Both the position numbers and the translations under genes were made by a program. A model generated the notes under the pieces. That model saw only the letters and a program-made list of their open reading frames with translations, searched no databases and was not told the DNA's origin. Shown piece after piece: positions 1 to 11,825 of a DNA stretch of 64,000 nt; the stretch's first letter is position 1, and every line of letters begins with the position of its first letter. Origin of the DNA: Lytechinus pictus (Eukaryota; Echinodermata; Echinoidea; Temnopleuroida; Toxopneustidae); assembly GCF_037042905.1 (NCBI RefSeq), contig NC_087249.1:12901501-12965500 (forward strand), written 5' to 3'.

Positions 1-1189
1 CAGAAAACAGAAAATATATATTTACAGACGCATAATATAAAAAACACAGAGGTTTTTTTTCCATTATCATTATTTTTTTTTGCCTTTCAAAATTATACTC
101 CTTTACAATTATGATAATCATGATTATTATAATAGCTTGATCATGTTCTGTAGGTTTATCAGCAATTTGACTGTCATGAAGCTATGATGACACATGAAAT
201 GTTTACAGAGTAAAAACGTTGTATATTTTTATATAACATTGTCTAGTAGTTGTTTAACCATTTAAAATATAAAACAACAGAGTTCATTTTTTATATTTAA
301 TCTTCAATGAATTAAGCATGGTTGTTTAAACATAAACAACCACTATAAGGTTCATACAGTAAACGGCGTTGTATAAGCTTTTAAATAGCAATTTTTTTAC
401 TGTGTACATAATTGGGGGCGATATACGCTTTGTACAACCACTGACACAACGGTAAGAACTGATCGATCGGCTTTTATTTAAAAAGACGTTTTGAAACTTG
501 AAAAACAATGTTAACTTCATACTACTAACTGCTTAAAAGATGAACATTGCTTTTTAAAAGCTTTCTTTTCTCAAAACATTTTTTAACCTTTCTCTTAACT
601 CTTGAAGAACAACGACAAGTTCAATGAAGTTAACCAGGTAGTGTACAAATCAATGCAGGTTGTATAAAATTATTATGGCAGCCTCCAAATTTAAAAATGC
701 ATATGTGAACTAGTTTTGCACAATGATGATAAACCATATTGTGTTCTTTTATGTGGTATACCTGTGCCGCGTGTCAGCATGGATGTTGCAGCTGCATGTG
801 AGCAAACAAGTTCATTTCTTGATGAGCATTAACAATACAATCAATTTGTAAGCAAATAAATTCTCTAGAATCATTTATTTTGGGTAGCAGACAGTAAAAA
901 GTTTCTACCAGTACAGTGTCGGTTTGTAGAGAGATTTAATGCAGAAAGATAGAGAGAGAGAGGGGGGGGGCGGGCGGGGGATGGGGTGGGACGAGTTTGA
1001 ACCACTTTTCAAAGTTATAACTCTTATTTCAGTCATGTCATTTCAGATAATAGTTCCATCTTACTTCTTGCATTCTATCGCCTACATTTACCACCCTCCC
1101 CCTTTTTTTACCCCTGCACCATTCTATATAAATCTTTATTTCATATTCATTAAAATTAATTATTGTTATAATATTATTCACATTATTCC
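1..1189. other. left end, A+T-rich non-coding
   Basis: Apart from the inverted repeat near 205-405 and a GA/G-run at 946-980, I see no gene or named element. ORFs here are short and A+T-driven. Confidence 0.5.
205..405. repeat. inverted-repeat element related to 7815-8055
   Basis: This A+T-rich segment shares GTTGTTTAA, CCATGCTTAATT (inverted) and GGTTCATACAGTAAACGGCG with 7815-8055, where CGCAGTTTACTACATGG is the inverted form. It is an old foldback-type element with no coding content. Confidence 0.5.
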
Positions 1190-1460
1190 TAGGGCGGATC
1201 CAAGATTTTCCAAAGGGGGGGGGTTGCATATTTTTCTGAGGAAAAATTTGACAAGCAAAAAAAAGGGGGTTAACCTAAAATTAAGATATTGTGTCCCCGA
1301 AAAAAATAACAAGCAAAAAAAAAAGGTCTTCACTTTCAAGGGGGGGGGGCACACTTCTGTTTTAACTGCATTTTTACGTTACATACAGATTTTGATTTTG
1401 CCTCTCAAGGGGGGGGGGGACTGGCCGGCTGTGCCCCCCCCCCCCCTGGATCCGTCAGTG
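1190..1460. mobile_element. hAT-type MITE, GGCGGATCCA family
   Basis: The ends read GGGCGGATCCA and TGGATCCGTCAGTG. The flanks ATTATTCC (1182-1189) and CTTATTCC (1461-1468) match at 7 of 8 bases. The interior has several G-runs of 8-9 and two AACAAGCAAAA or GACAAGCAAAA segments. Confidence 0.7.
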
Positions 1461-2018
1461 CTTATTCCATCTGAATATGTTTTGTACGATACTAGGTATT
1501 TAATGGCAGAACGATCAATACTACAAAATGTAATATGATTTTGTTGAACATCGGGCTATCATTCATATGGACCCCTGCCTCGGATCATGAGCTGAATAGC
1601 TTGCTAATTAACTGAAAGTGAAACTGGAAACAATGAGGTGCAATTTATATAGTGACGTTGACTCAATTGAGGTTATGTTGTCATTGTTTGAGTGCATTAT
1701 TAATATACAGAGACTGGCCTCAATTTAATTTTCATTGTTTCGAAGTTGTCTGTATGGTGACATTAATGAGCCGGACTCGCTGACATTATTAGCTGACTTT
1801 GTTATTCAAGACAGGCAACGTGTAATAAGTGATAATAAAATAATGGGTGATTTATCACTATTATTGGCGTCATGTTCGTGGATGGAAATAAAACAGATGG
1901 CGAAGGAGGAGGAGGAGGAGGAGGGTAAAAAAAGATGGACAAAAGAGATAATGAATAAGACGGACAAGGAGTGATTATTAAAGGGTCATTTTTCATTAAA
2001 TATTGATTATAATCATGC
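1461..2018. other. non-coding with a short GAG microsatellite
   Basis: Holds a short (GAG)n at 1906-1923 and otherwise unremarkable A+T-rich DNA. Confidence 0.5.
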
Positions 2019-2026
2019 TCAGTAAT

Positions 2027-2276
2027 CATGGCCGTACGCAGCGGGGGGGGGGGGGGGGGCAGGGGAAGTTGCCCCCAGCAATTTTGAAAACTTACATGTT
2101 TTTGTTGAAAATTTTCACAAAATTCACCACAAGTATGCAAAAAAAATCCTTCAAATCCACTTTATAAAGGGCAAAAGTGTCCCAATGACAAGGTCGGTAG
2201 CTTCGCTTTCGTGTTTTTGGGGGCGGAAAATTTTACAAGTGCTGCCCCCAGCAAAAAATTTATGCGTACGACCATG
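2027..2276. mobile_element. hAT-type MITE with perfect 8-bp target duplication
   Basis: The ends are CATGGCCGTACGC and GCGTACGACCATG. TCAGTAAT flanks both sides (2019-2026 and 2277-2284). The interior has a long G-run and GCCCCCAGCAA on each side. It is non-coding. Confidence 0.85.
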
Positions 2277-2301
2277 TCAGTAATGATCAATAATAACGGT
2301 T

Positions 2302-3081
2302 GGGCGTTTCATAAAGCTGTTCGTAAGTTAAGAGCGACTTTAAGAACGACTGGTGATCCTTTCTTACGCGCTAAACAATCACCAATGATAATTTAATGGT
2401 GAATATCATTTACCACAAGTCCACAAGTAAGGATCCCAGTCGTTCCTAAACTTAAGTAACTCTTAACATACGACAGCTGTATGAAACGGCCCCTGGTACA
2501 CAATAAAAATGCTGCTTCCAATTTTCATCAGATTGTTTAAACCAGTCACTCTAACAATGATTGTTTTGAATTTTATACAAGTTGTTTAATAAAGTCTAAA
2601 CAATCAAATAAATAGACTCCAAACAGTAATTGTTTAAAAGTGTCATAAAGCTGTTCGTAAGTTAAAAGCGACTTTAAGAACGACTGGTGAATCTTTCTTA
2701 CGCGTTAAAGAGGGGCGGATCCAGGATTTTCCAAAAAAAGGGGGCACATTTTTCCGAGGAAAAAATCGACAAGCAAAAAAAAAGGCTATTAACCAAATAT
2801 TGGGAATATTGCGTCCCCGAAAATAATTTACTAGGGGGAGGAGGCACACTTGTGTTTTAATTGCACTTTTACATTACAAATTTTCTCGAAGGGGCGGGAG
2901 GGGGGGGGGGTACGGGACGGCTGTGCCGACCTGGATCCGACAGTGGCGCTAAATAATCTTCAATGATAATTTAATGATAAGTCACACACCATTTATTCAT
3001 TAATATCATTTGCCACAAGTAAGGATCCCAGTCGTTCCTCTAGTAACCCTTAACTTACGACAGCTGTATGAAACGGCCCCC
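2302..3081. repeat. tandem 334-bp repeat (two copies), second interrupted by a MITE
   Basis: CATAAAGCTGTTCGTAAGTT starts near 2310 and again at 2644, and both copies end in CAGCTGTATGAAACGGCCCC (near 2493 and 3081). Between them lies AAACCAGTCACTCTAACAA, which recurs after the second copy (to about 3260). The second copy is split by the hAT-type MITE at 2710-2945. Confidence 0.8.
2710..2945. mobile_element. hAT-type MITE nested in the 2.3-kb tandem repeat
   Basis: The ends are GGGGCGGATCCAGG and CCTGGATCCGACAGTG. The flanks GCGTTAAA (2702-2709) and GCGCTAAA (2946-2953) form a 7-of-8 duplication. The first repeat copy keeps the empty site ACGCGCTAAACAATC near 2367. Confidence 0.85.
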
Positions 3082-3260
3082 TGGTACAAAGTAAAAATGC
3101 TGTTTGAAATTTTAATCAGATTGTTTAAACCAGTCACTCTAACAATTATTGTTTTATATTTTATAAAAGTTGTTTAATATAGTCTAAACAATGTAATAAA
3201 CATACTCTAAACAATTGCTTAAAAAAAGTTTGGACAACTTGTTGTTAGAGCGACAGGCTT

Positions 3261-4034
3261 AAACAATGTGTATTTTAAATTTCAAACAATATAGCACGAA
3301 ATTTGCCTATTTGCCAATTAAATCGCAGAAAGCTGAAAGAGACTTTGTTTTTCACAACTTTTTCAACTGGAATGAAATTTCATGTTACGATCTTGAAAAA
3401 TAATACATAAACCGTTTATTTGAGCGATTTTGATTTTAAGAAATCACAACAAAAATCCTATACTGAACTTAATCTCTCTTTGCGACTGCGTCGTCCTTTT
3501 GAGGTCAAGAAGCGGTAAAACCATGGTAAAAGAACATGAAGAAGGAATTTGATTTGCCCGTATAACTAACAGAAGTCGAGTTTTAAATTCATAAAAGTAA
3601 TTCGCACAATTTCCCACACTTGCCCTATTTAGACATGCAGAGTAATATGATTATATTTTAGCAGGATTTATTTGTCCTTACCATTACCATTATATCCCTT
3701 AATAAGGGATAACATTATAGTTTGTAAAATGCCGTTGATAACAAGTCACTGTTTCCAAGGTCGACATAAATACGGAGGGGGAGGGGTGGGTGATTGGGAT
3801 TAAGTACCAGTGAAACACATAGAGGTCACTGGAATATTAATTGAGTTGACCCCAATTTTCTTCTCCTAATGTTGTAACTAACATGATTCATGTTCCGATA
3901 GATCGCGTACAACAGCTTTTATGGGAGGTGGGGGGGGGGGGGGTGATTGGGATGTTGTGTCGAACCCGTTTCCACTCTCAAAATTAATGACATACGTGTA
4001 GCCACTATGGTTGCACAAGCGAGATCGACTACAT
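3261..4034. other. non-coding stretch with two G-runs
   Basis: G-runs at about 3775-3790 and 3926-3943 resemble interior parts of the poly-G elements, but ends are not clear. Nothing else is supported. Confidence 0.4.
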
Positions 4035-4180
4035 GGCCCCTGTTTCTTAAAACATATTATGATAGCAAAATTGCAATAATAGTCAAAAGCTACTCAAATC
4101 ATTCAATCTGATTGGCTGATAGAAACATTGTCATAGCAACCGTTCATTTTGTTACTATAACCAGTCTTTATGAAACGAGA
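4035..4180. mobile_element. MITE of the GTTTCATAAA family
   Basis: It begins GGCCCCTGTTTCTTAAAAC and ends AGTCTTTATGAAACGAGAC. It contains CAATCTGATTGGCTGATAG, shared with related copies near 23275, 37860 and 38400. Confidence 0.6.
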
Positions 4181-4237
4181 CAAGGTCGACAAAGGTCTTT
4201 CGGTTTGCAGTCTGTTCGATGGAGTGACTGTAAAAGT

Positions 4238-4465
4238 GGGGGCGTAGTGGTCTAGTGGTCATGACTCTCGTCTTTCAATCTGAAGGACGTGAGTTCGATT
4301 CCCAGCCATGGTGTGTTTTCCTTCAGCAAGAACTTTACCCACACCCACATTGTGCTGCACTCAACCCAGGTGATGTGAATGGGTACCCGGCTGGAAGAAA
4401 TTCCTCGAATGCCAGAGCGCCTGTAGGCAGCACGGCTATAGCCGGGGTAATAATAATAATAAAAT
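4238..4465 (+). mobile_element. tRNA-derived SINE, full length
   Basis: A tRNA-like head has an A box (GTGGTCTAGTGG, 4247-4258) and a B box (GAGTTCGATTCC, 4291-4302). A body (TTCCTTCAGCAAGAA, GTGCTGCACTCAACCCAGGT, GGAAGAAATTC) and a (TAA)n tail follow. The same body occurs inverted at 49920-50250 and 22292-22488. It is not a functional tRNA gene, because the SINE body replaces the acceptor 3' side. Confidence 0.88.
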
Positions 4466-5381
4466 TGTTGTAATGCGCAGTTGAGTATATACATATAAAA
4501 ATTGTGCAATGTACAATCATTATTTTTAAAGGTGTCATTGTGTCTAGAGGGATAGAGATAGATAGGAAGAGAGAGAGAGAGAGATAGAGAAGGGGGATGG
4601 GAGGAGAGGGAGAGAGAAAGAGAAAGAGAAGGGGAGGGGGTCGGCAATTCTTCGGATGTCATAACAGTTCTGTAAAAAAAAATAAAAAAATAAAAAACAT
4701 TACTGAAAAATAATGATAATAAAAAGAAAACATCACGTGTGCTATCAAACCGAACCAAATAATGAGAAGAGGCGGTATTGAAAAGAAAGGTCATTTTAAT
4801 TTTGAAAACAAATAACGGGATATCGATTGAGGAACATTAATAAAGTAAAGCTTTTATCATCATTGGAGACCAGGCCCATCTCATTTGCGTTGCTATGGAA
4901 ACCGTCAATGGAACGCGATCCGGTTCACCTCCTTGACTCAAACTCACCGAGCCATCAGTTTGTATAGCGCTGGATGAAAACGGGAGTCGGAATTAATTTT
5001 CTGAAAATGAGAGGGGGCTGATAGATCTAACAATTTCCCTCTCACTTCTGTTAAGTGTAGTCTTCTATAGATCATTAAAAGGATGGGTGTAGAGATTTGA
5101 CGTCACGCGATTCAATGCGGGGGTGATGGGGATAACACAATAGAACATCGACCTGAACAAAAGGATAACGGTTCGAATGTCCGCCAGTGGTGAATATAAC
5201 TGAGAGTGATGAAAATTATATCATTCATGATTATTGGAATTAGAATAATAAAAACTACCTTGCGACAGGATTCGCTGATATTGGTGTGTGATGATCAGTT
5301 ATAATCAAGAGCATATCATCAAAATTATTGCATTTAGATAAAGGGTTAACAAAAAAGGCGGGAAGGTGGTACGCAATGCTG
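4466..5381. other. non-coding with GA-rich run and an X-box-like site
   Basis: A purine-rich tract lies at 4545-4640. GTTGCTATGGAAAC (4889-4902) closely resembles an RFX X-box. No gene is seen nearby. Confidence 0.4.
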
Positions 5382-5771
5382 GGGCGATTCGATGCTAGAA
5401 AAATCAGTCATTTTCACAACACTTTTTCAACCTGCTGTCCAAACAAATGAGGAGTTTGTTTTGTGGTAATAATGAAGTACTATGGGGTAGTCATGTAAAA
5501 ATATGACAACCAACAATAATAATGTCCATGGGTGAATTAAAGGTGCAACTGTTGCGTGTCGTGCGCCGTGCGGGACACATATCTGAGTCCCGTACGACGC
5601 ACAACATTTTCACCTTTAATTCACCCGTAATCAAACATGTTTAGTTGGTTATCGGTTTTCACATGACTACCCCCTATAACTTTATCACTGACAAGAAAAA
5701 AGAGAATTTCATTGCTCAAGCATTCAGCTAAGAGACTAGAATGTCCCGTACGACACGTATGGAAATCGCCC
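5382..5771. mobile_element. foldback MITE, copy 1 (GGGCGATTC ends)
   Basis: It starts GGGCGATTCGATGCTAG and ends TATGGAAATCGCCC. The interior holds nested inverted motifs built on CCCGTACGACGCACAAC. A second copy is at 27462-27854. Confidence 0.75.
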
Positions 5772-5843
5772 AATAAATACGTTACAATGTATTATGATTT
5801 ATGAACATTCTTTTCATCCTAACATTCGGAATGTCTTCTTTAT

Positions 5844-6133
5844 CCGCCACATCAAACCACATTGTTTTCATCTCTCTGGTTGGTTTATTGATTAGGGTCG
5901 AAGTGCCCATCATTGCCATGCACAATTGCACAAGGAGGATGTTTCACCTTTCTAAATTTTTTACTTTTTTGTTTCCCGTTCATTCTTTTCCCTCTCAATC
6001 CCAATCACCGTCACCCCTCGTCATCCCACATTCGCATCCTCTTCTCATTTTCTACCTACCTTGCACTATCCACCGCATCAAACCACATAGTTTTCATTTC
6101 TCCGTTTGGTTCGTTGATTAGGGTCGAGGTGCC
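5844..6133 (+). repeat. local duplication, about 64-bp arms 226 bp apart
   Basis: CATCAAACCACATTGTTTTC...GATTAGGGTCGAAGTGCC (5844-5907) recurs at 6070-6133 with a few changes. No coding content is evident. Confidence 0.7.
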
Positions 6134-6501
6134 ACGCTTATTGTGCATTTGCATTATTTATTTTCATTCCCATTCTGAGAAAATTAATAATGTAAAGAGC
6201 CTCGTGGTTCGTTCGTAATTCGACGTGTCTAGACTGTGAAAGTAATTTATAGTGGGAAATTGTTCAACATGCAGTTAATATGACGAGAATGATTGTAGTG
6301 AACAGTCGCGGACTGCCGGGCGGACTGTTGGAAACGTGCTGATAATAAACCGCATTTTTCCTTCTCTCATATTTTTACTTTGAAATGGCCGAGATCGTTC
6401 TCTCTTTAGTAAACAAATGACCTCATTGTCCATCAACATGGGTTCGAAATCAACTCATTTCGCTTGAAGAGGGAACCGTATTGGAGGAATTCAGGAGATA
6501 A

Positions 6502-6640
6502 ATATCTTACTGACAGGAAGCAATTTACATAATGGCAAATTGTCTACCCAAAACTATTAAATGTGGAGTTCCACAGGGTTCTATCTTGACCCATTACTTC
6601 TTACTATATACCCCAACGACTTTAATAGATCATCTATAAC
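6502..6640 (+). pseudogene. fragment of non-LTR reverse transcriptase
   Basis: Conceptual reading in shifting frames gives YLTDRKQF, then KCGVPQGSIL, then PLLLTIYPNDF. These are the conserved RT segment before the catalytic YxDD box (GVPQGSxLGPLLF). At least two frameshifts and an in-frame TAA break it, and no flanking RT domain remains. It is a decayed LINE, possibly of the CR1/L2/Jockey type. Confidence 0.7.
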
Positions 6641-7453
6641 GGTAGTGTCTTTTTGCCAAAATCCCTTTGACCATGTAGCACCATTCCAAGTCCCATTATA
6701 GTCCTTTGTATACCTTATCCAGAGAAAAAACATTTTCATGAAGTCTAATTATATGTCCATAATGATAAAATATCTTCCATTACTCATTACAAGATTCATA
6801 CAAAAATACCGTGCCAATCTAAAGAAAGCCCATTTACGTTTTGATTCAATACAAGGGATCAATTCTCCTTTTTTATAATCTCAGTAAAAAAATCATACAA
6901 AATTGAAATGGCAATGAACGTTTCTGTTATTCTGAAATCACGTTCATTTGTGTCTGTGAAGTCTTCTCGTTCGTTATGCCGTTCGTCAACAATATCCTCT
7001 GCGAGACGATCACTGAACGAAAACCTTTGAAACTCTAGGTGTCTGGACAATGAAATTAAATAATCCATCCACTCCATTTTTTGCGTTAACATATATCGTT
7101 TTATTCCTGTATTCGTAATGTTATCATATTTGTGCAATAATTGAAAAATGACATTTTTGATATTGATTTCAATAAACCAAACCAATTCAAATCCAAATTC
7201 TCTCTTCATATCTTTTTTTCACATTAGGTCTCTCTCCCTCTCTCTCCCATTTTCGCCCCCCCCCCCATCTGCTCCTCGGACTCCCTCTCTCATTCCCGTC
7301 TCATTATTGCGGCTGGTGTAATTTGAATTTCATTTCATTTATTGATTTTTGCAACCTTTTCATAAACATATTAACCAGGCAAATACAATAAACAGAGTAT
7401 ATAACAAAATATTTGGTTTGTATCAAAGAGGTATTTTGAAAAAAGCGCCTTTA

Positions 7454-7655
7454 ATCACTCTAAAAAAAGGTTTACCCAATATTGGGTAAAATGGGAACAT
7501 GCATGTTGGTTGGGCAAAAAGATATTTTGTAAATTTTACGCAATGTTGCGTTGAAATAGCCCAATATGGGGTAACAAAAAAAAATACCCAGCAAACATGC
7601 ATGTTCCCTTTCTACCCAATATTGGGTACAATTTTACTCGGTTTTTTAGAGTGAT
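7454..7655. mobile_element. MITE with TA flanks (mariner-like)
   Basis: The ends are ATCACTCTAAAAAA and TTTTTTAGAGTGAT. Subterminal ACCCAATATTGGGTA and AACATGCATGTT motifs occur in both arms. The flanking TA on each side fits a TA target duplication. Confidence 0.8.
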
Positions 7656-7814
7656 TACAAACAAAACAATGAACTTATATATTTGAATTTTCTACGACAT
7701 TTCGATTGTATAAAGCTTACAGGGGTTGCCACTATAAGCTTAGCTCGAGTGCATGAGGATCTTAGAAAGCAATTCAAAAACTTTTTTTGGTAGAAGTATC
7801 TTCTTTTCAACTAT

Positions 7815-8055
7815 CTTCTACAAAGTTAAAACGTTGTTTAATTCTTTATACAACGCAGTTTACTACATGGACCTAAACATTGGTTGCTTAACAGTTTAAA
7901 AAACCATGCTTAATTTATTAGAGTCAAATATAAAAAATACACTTTGTTTTTTTAAAGTTCAAACATTTGTTTAAAATGTTTAAACAACTACTGTAAGGTT
8001 CATGTACAAAAAAGCGTTGTATAAAAGATTTAAACAGCGTTTTCACTGTATAGTA
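7815..8055. repeat. inverted-repeat element related to 205-405
   Basis: It carries ACAACGCAGTTTACTACATGG near the left, and AAGGTTCATGTAC with AGCGTTGTAT near the right. These are inverted copies of each other and of the 205-405 element. Confidence 0.5.
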
Positions 8056-8302
8056 TATATTATCCATTTCGATTGCGTAGCCACTCAATTTTTCACCAGT
8101 ACATCACCAATACCGCATTTATATATATATAACAGGTTCCTATCAACAGTGTTAGCATACATGCACACAAACTGACATTCTGTATCACGTCATACCGGTA
8201 TTATGCAAAAATGCAGATATTGTATCTCTGTATTTGATTTCAAATTAATGACCTGCATTTTCTTTTTATGCATGTCCACAGTTTATAAAGTATGGACGGC
8301 TT

Positions 8303-8545
8303 TTGAGGTCTTTGTCGAAATTTGGTGAACCGGGACAGCATGCAGATCGTCTCCTAAGACTCGGAGCTGACGAAAAATTGCAAATATGTCGTTTGCCCAG
8401 AGCCCAGAACGACACTGCTGTTTTGATTCACCGATTTTCGACAAGGAATGCTTTGTTTTGAAGTTTTTTTTACAATAGATTCTCAACGTGCCAGAAAGCG
8501 TCTGCGTAGTGTTGCGATACCACCCTAATATCAGAATGGAGACTG
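8303..8545. mobile_element. foldback repeat, copy 1
   Basis: Inverted arms CTTTGTCGAAATTTGGTGAA (8310) and TTCACCGATTTTCGACAAGG (to 8456) enclose a CGGAGCTGACGAAAA segment. A second copy is at 23934-24146. ORFs through it are by-products. Confidence 0.75.
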
Positions 8546-8739
8546 ACGAAGAAGTTCGCCTCAATAACTACGCTGTCGTTTGACAAAGGAAAGCTATTAT
8601 CATTGATATTGACTTTATTTGACATATTTCACATAATCATGAACATCATAGTACAAAGTTTTCGGACGCTTTGATGAGTATTGTTTAATAAAACCGAATT
8701 GAAAAAGACAATATAACATCAGAAGAAATAATATCGTAT

Positions 8740-9033
8740 GAAAAATAAGACATGACAGCATTCATCGTGAATTGATATCTTCTCCTTCTTCCTGTTACTG
8801 CAGGCAAACTCCTCAATCTGGATATATAATAACTGCTGCAGGCGTGTGTGGCTAGTGATGAATTTGAATTAATGATGCCTCCCCGGATGAAAGCAGACAT
8901 TTGAACTTTGTTTAGCCTTGTCTTAAAACCATCAACCGATGTAGCTTCACGTGTGTCTACTGGTAGAAGATTCCATTCTGCCATAGTAGTCCTTGGAGGG
9001 TACGAGTACTTGAAGCAGTCTTTTTGTTGTTGT
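8740..9033 (-). pseudogene. 3' end of a LINE coding region (C-terminal tail)
   Basis: The minus strand reads DCFKYSYPPRTTMAEWNLLP, then VDTREATSVDGFKTRLNKV. This resembles the C-terminal tail common to several non-LTR elements (F-x-PRTIxEWNxLP ... SVDxFKxRL). No RT motifs are attached. It is a short truncated copy, still open in one frame. Confidence 0.65.
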
Positions 9034-9577
9034 TATGTGGGAATGATTAATGAAAGAAAAATGAAGAAAACATCTCGAGCAGCTTCAGCATGAGATATCA
9101 GCCAATTCATAAGGATGATATTGATAACAAGTTTGAATATTATTTTTCTGGTCATGGAGATAACACAGATTTCTAGTTTTCTTTATTGAGTCTGAAACGG
9201 AATCTACAGGGCTTCAGTGTATTGTAGGAAACCAGAGGCCTTTTTAAAACATGGAACCAATGTACGAATCGGGGTACGAATCCAACCATACCTGAAAGAA
9301 TGCGAAACAGTTACACGGACTAATACATAAATCGAAACATCGACATGATCGAGTACCGTACATCGTTATTATGAGCTCCACTATGTCCATCCTTGTTAAT
9401 AGATTGCTTTTAATGGGTTTTGCGATCCTATTAAGTCGGACCAATTAGTTTGATTAAGCCAATGTAAGGAATGAAAGTTTCATTTATTTTTAGCTTCTAT
9501 TTCGTGGGTTAAGCCTCTGAACATGTTGAAGTCTGTAAAACCTGACATTGCAAACATGGCAAGGGGCAAGCGCGAGT

Positions 9578-10055
9578 CGGGGGGGGGGGGGGTGAAAGAG
9601 CCTTTCCCTCTACCACTCTATTCAACAAAGGAGAAGGAAAAGGGAGTTGGAAAAGAAAAGGAAGTGGGGGAAAAAGAGAGAAAGAGAAGCATAAAAAGGG
9701 AAATGGAAATGGGGAATAAAAGAAACAGGGGGAATGGGACGGTTCATATAAAGAGCAATAGTGCTGAGCTTGCAGAGGGTGAGAAAACCATAACACCCTC
9801 CCTCTAAAAATGAAAAAGAGAAGGAAACGTAGTGGGAGGGAAAATGGGAAGAAAACAAATAAGAGGAAAAGCGGTCCCCTATTGGCATGATTTCATTGGG
9901 GATAGGAAAAAAAAGAATGAAAAGAAAAAGAGGAAAAGAAGAGATAAATAAAAGAAGGGGATAAAAATAAAAGAAGGAAGAAAAGTTACGAAATGAGAGG
10001 AAGTGGTATTGGCCAATAACAATTTTCAGCTCGCGCTTCGCGCTCGTATTTATTG
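9578..10055 (-). mobile_element. composite hairpin / pyrimidine tract / poly-G module, copy A
   Basis: Read on the minus strand: the hairpin GAGCGCGAAGCGCGAGC (10029-10045), GAAAATTGTTATTGG, about 370 nt of nearly pure pyrimidine, then a G/C-run (9580-9591). ORFs rich in Lys/Glu on plus, or Phe/Ser/Pro on minus, are by-products of the tract. The same order recurs at 13118-13710, 16750-16972, 46255-48013 and 56787-57044. Confidence 0.65.
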
Positions 10056-10804
10056 TTTTTATTAAAATACACGTCCTGATCATGATCATGAAACGTGCTT
10101 AAACTGTCCCGTTCGAATATCAAAATTTTCAGGTGTGAATATGAAAAAAAAACCGCACTCGCATTTTGATGAGCTAGATAGTATACTCTTCGTGAATTCC
10201 TGCAACGGCCTTTTAAATGTCCCTATTTCATGTCAGTATTTCAAAAATTGTCGCCAGCGCTTCGTGCTCGAATCAACGTACATCATGTTCATGCACGCTC
10301 GCGTTTCGATAAGTTTGAACTTTGAACCTTGAAATTTCCTTTTTCATGTCAACAGGGCCTATATATATATATATATATAGTTGTTTATTTTTTTAATTGT
10401 TTGATCTGTGTTCTACTGTACAAATATCTAAGGAAAGTGTAACAATGAAGGAAATCTACGAATGTTGTCTAGCTGAAAAATAACAGATAAGGTTTCAAAT
10501 AATAATTTGTTCTAAATGAAATCTTAAACACTGCGTTTGTATCGAGTTTCAATAATGAGATACAGGGCAAACTCTACCAAGGTTCCAATATTGCAGTCTT
10601 CAATCACAGCCTTCTTTAATGAACAAGGTCATAAATGTCACATGGTAATCATTGCGACCATCCAAGATAGATAGTTTTACGAACTTGTTGGCTTCATTAC
10701 TGTCATCTAGTCCAAAAGCTGGCCATAAAAGATAATGTTGTAATCTATAAGGTAAGCCAAGGAGACAACATCTCTTCCTTCTTGATTATCATTATCATTT
10801 AGTG
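10056..10804. other. non-coding A+T-rich stretch
   Basis: It contains decayed GCGCTTCGTGCTCG-type pieces (10257-10300) and a short (TA)n at 10361-10379. Nothing else can be supported. Confidence 0.4.
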
Positions 10805-10985
10805 ACTATTTAATAATAATAATAATAATAATAATAATGATAATAATGATAATAATGATAAAATAATGATAATAATAATATAATAATAGAATAATAACTA
10901 ACAGTTCTTTCGTAAAGTGCATAGTCACATTATGACTTTAACATCTCTATGCGTTTCCAAGCGACTTTGATAGTATTCCCCCCCC
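10805..10985 (-). mobile_element. retroelement 3' tail with (ATT)n
   Basis: On minus, CATAATGTGACTATGCACTT and ACGAAAGAACTGTTAG run into a long (ATT)n tract (10812-10890). This is a typical LINE/SINE 3' end. The body is not identified. Confidence 0.45.
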
Positions 10986-11639
10986 CCTCTATTATCTTGC
11001 AACTATATACATTATATATATTTGGTATCACTTATATAATTTGGTTAGCTAATTTTGATATCATTATACCACAGTTTATTAATACATACTTTTGTAACTT
11101 TTATTAGTTGAGATCTTGATGAATAGTAGACATCCGAAACATCTTGTATAAATCTTGCAATGACCCCCTCTCATTTTCATTTTGATCTTCGCTATCATTA
11201 TATATAAAGGGCCCCGTGCATGCAAACCACAAATGTATTTACGCATAAATATGTACATAAAATGATATTTGATTATATAGACTCATTGCACAGCGCACAG
11301 GTAGTCGAAAATAAGGTCTCATAGATTAGCTACCAGTATCTTTTCATTTGAATGGTGTCTGTCAGCCTTCAGACCATTAGTTATTATATCATATTACATC
11401 CTTAAGTAACAGCCTACTCTACTTAATCTTGAGAGGTCGTGTAGCTTTCAAGGCAAGTTTGAGTACGCTAGAAGGTGACAAAATTTATAGCTACAGTATG
11501 ACTAGATGTTATTTACGGTGCATTACAAAATTATGTAGTATTCGAGTTTGTTATGTATTTATACTGGAAATCCCGTCCTATTTCGTGCGCCGATTATGTT
11601 CTCATATTCATAAAATCTTTATTCATTGGGTCATTCTAT

Positions 11640-11825
11640 CTACTTTTATTTATTTATTTATTCATTTTTATTTACTTATTTGTTTATTTATTTAATTACT
11701 TATTTATTAATTAATTAATTTATTTATCTATCTTTTTATTTATATATATATTTATTTATTTATCTATTTATTGATATAGATTGATTGATTGATTTATCTA
11801 TTTATTTATTTATTTATTTTCTTAT
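11640..11825. repeat. (TTTA)n-rich microsatellite
   Basis: Imperfect TTTA/TTAT repeats run with some TTGA and TATA units. Confidence 0.9.

Noticed and set aside
4238..4310. tRNA gene
   Set aside because: A and B boxes are present but the 3' half is replaced by a SINE body shared with two other copies.
6859..7209. 116-codon minus-strand ORF
   Set aside because: No family resemblance, no splice or promoter context, and A+T-driven composition.
9509..10089. Lys/Glu-rich plus ORF and Phe/Ser/Pro-rich minus ORF
   Set aside because: Both come from one strand-biased purine/pyrimidine tract inside a repeat module.
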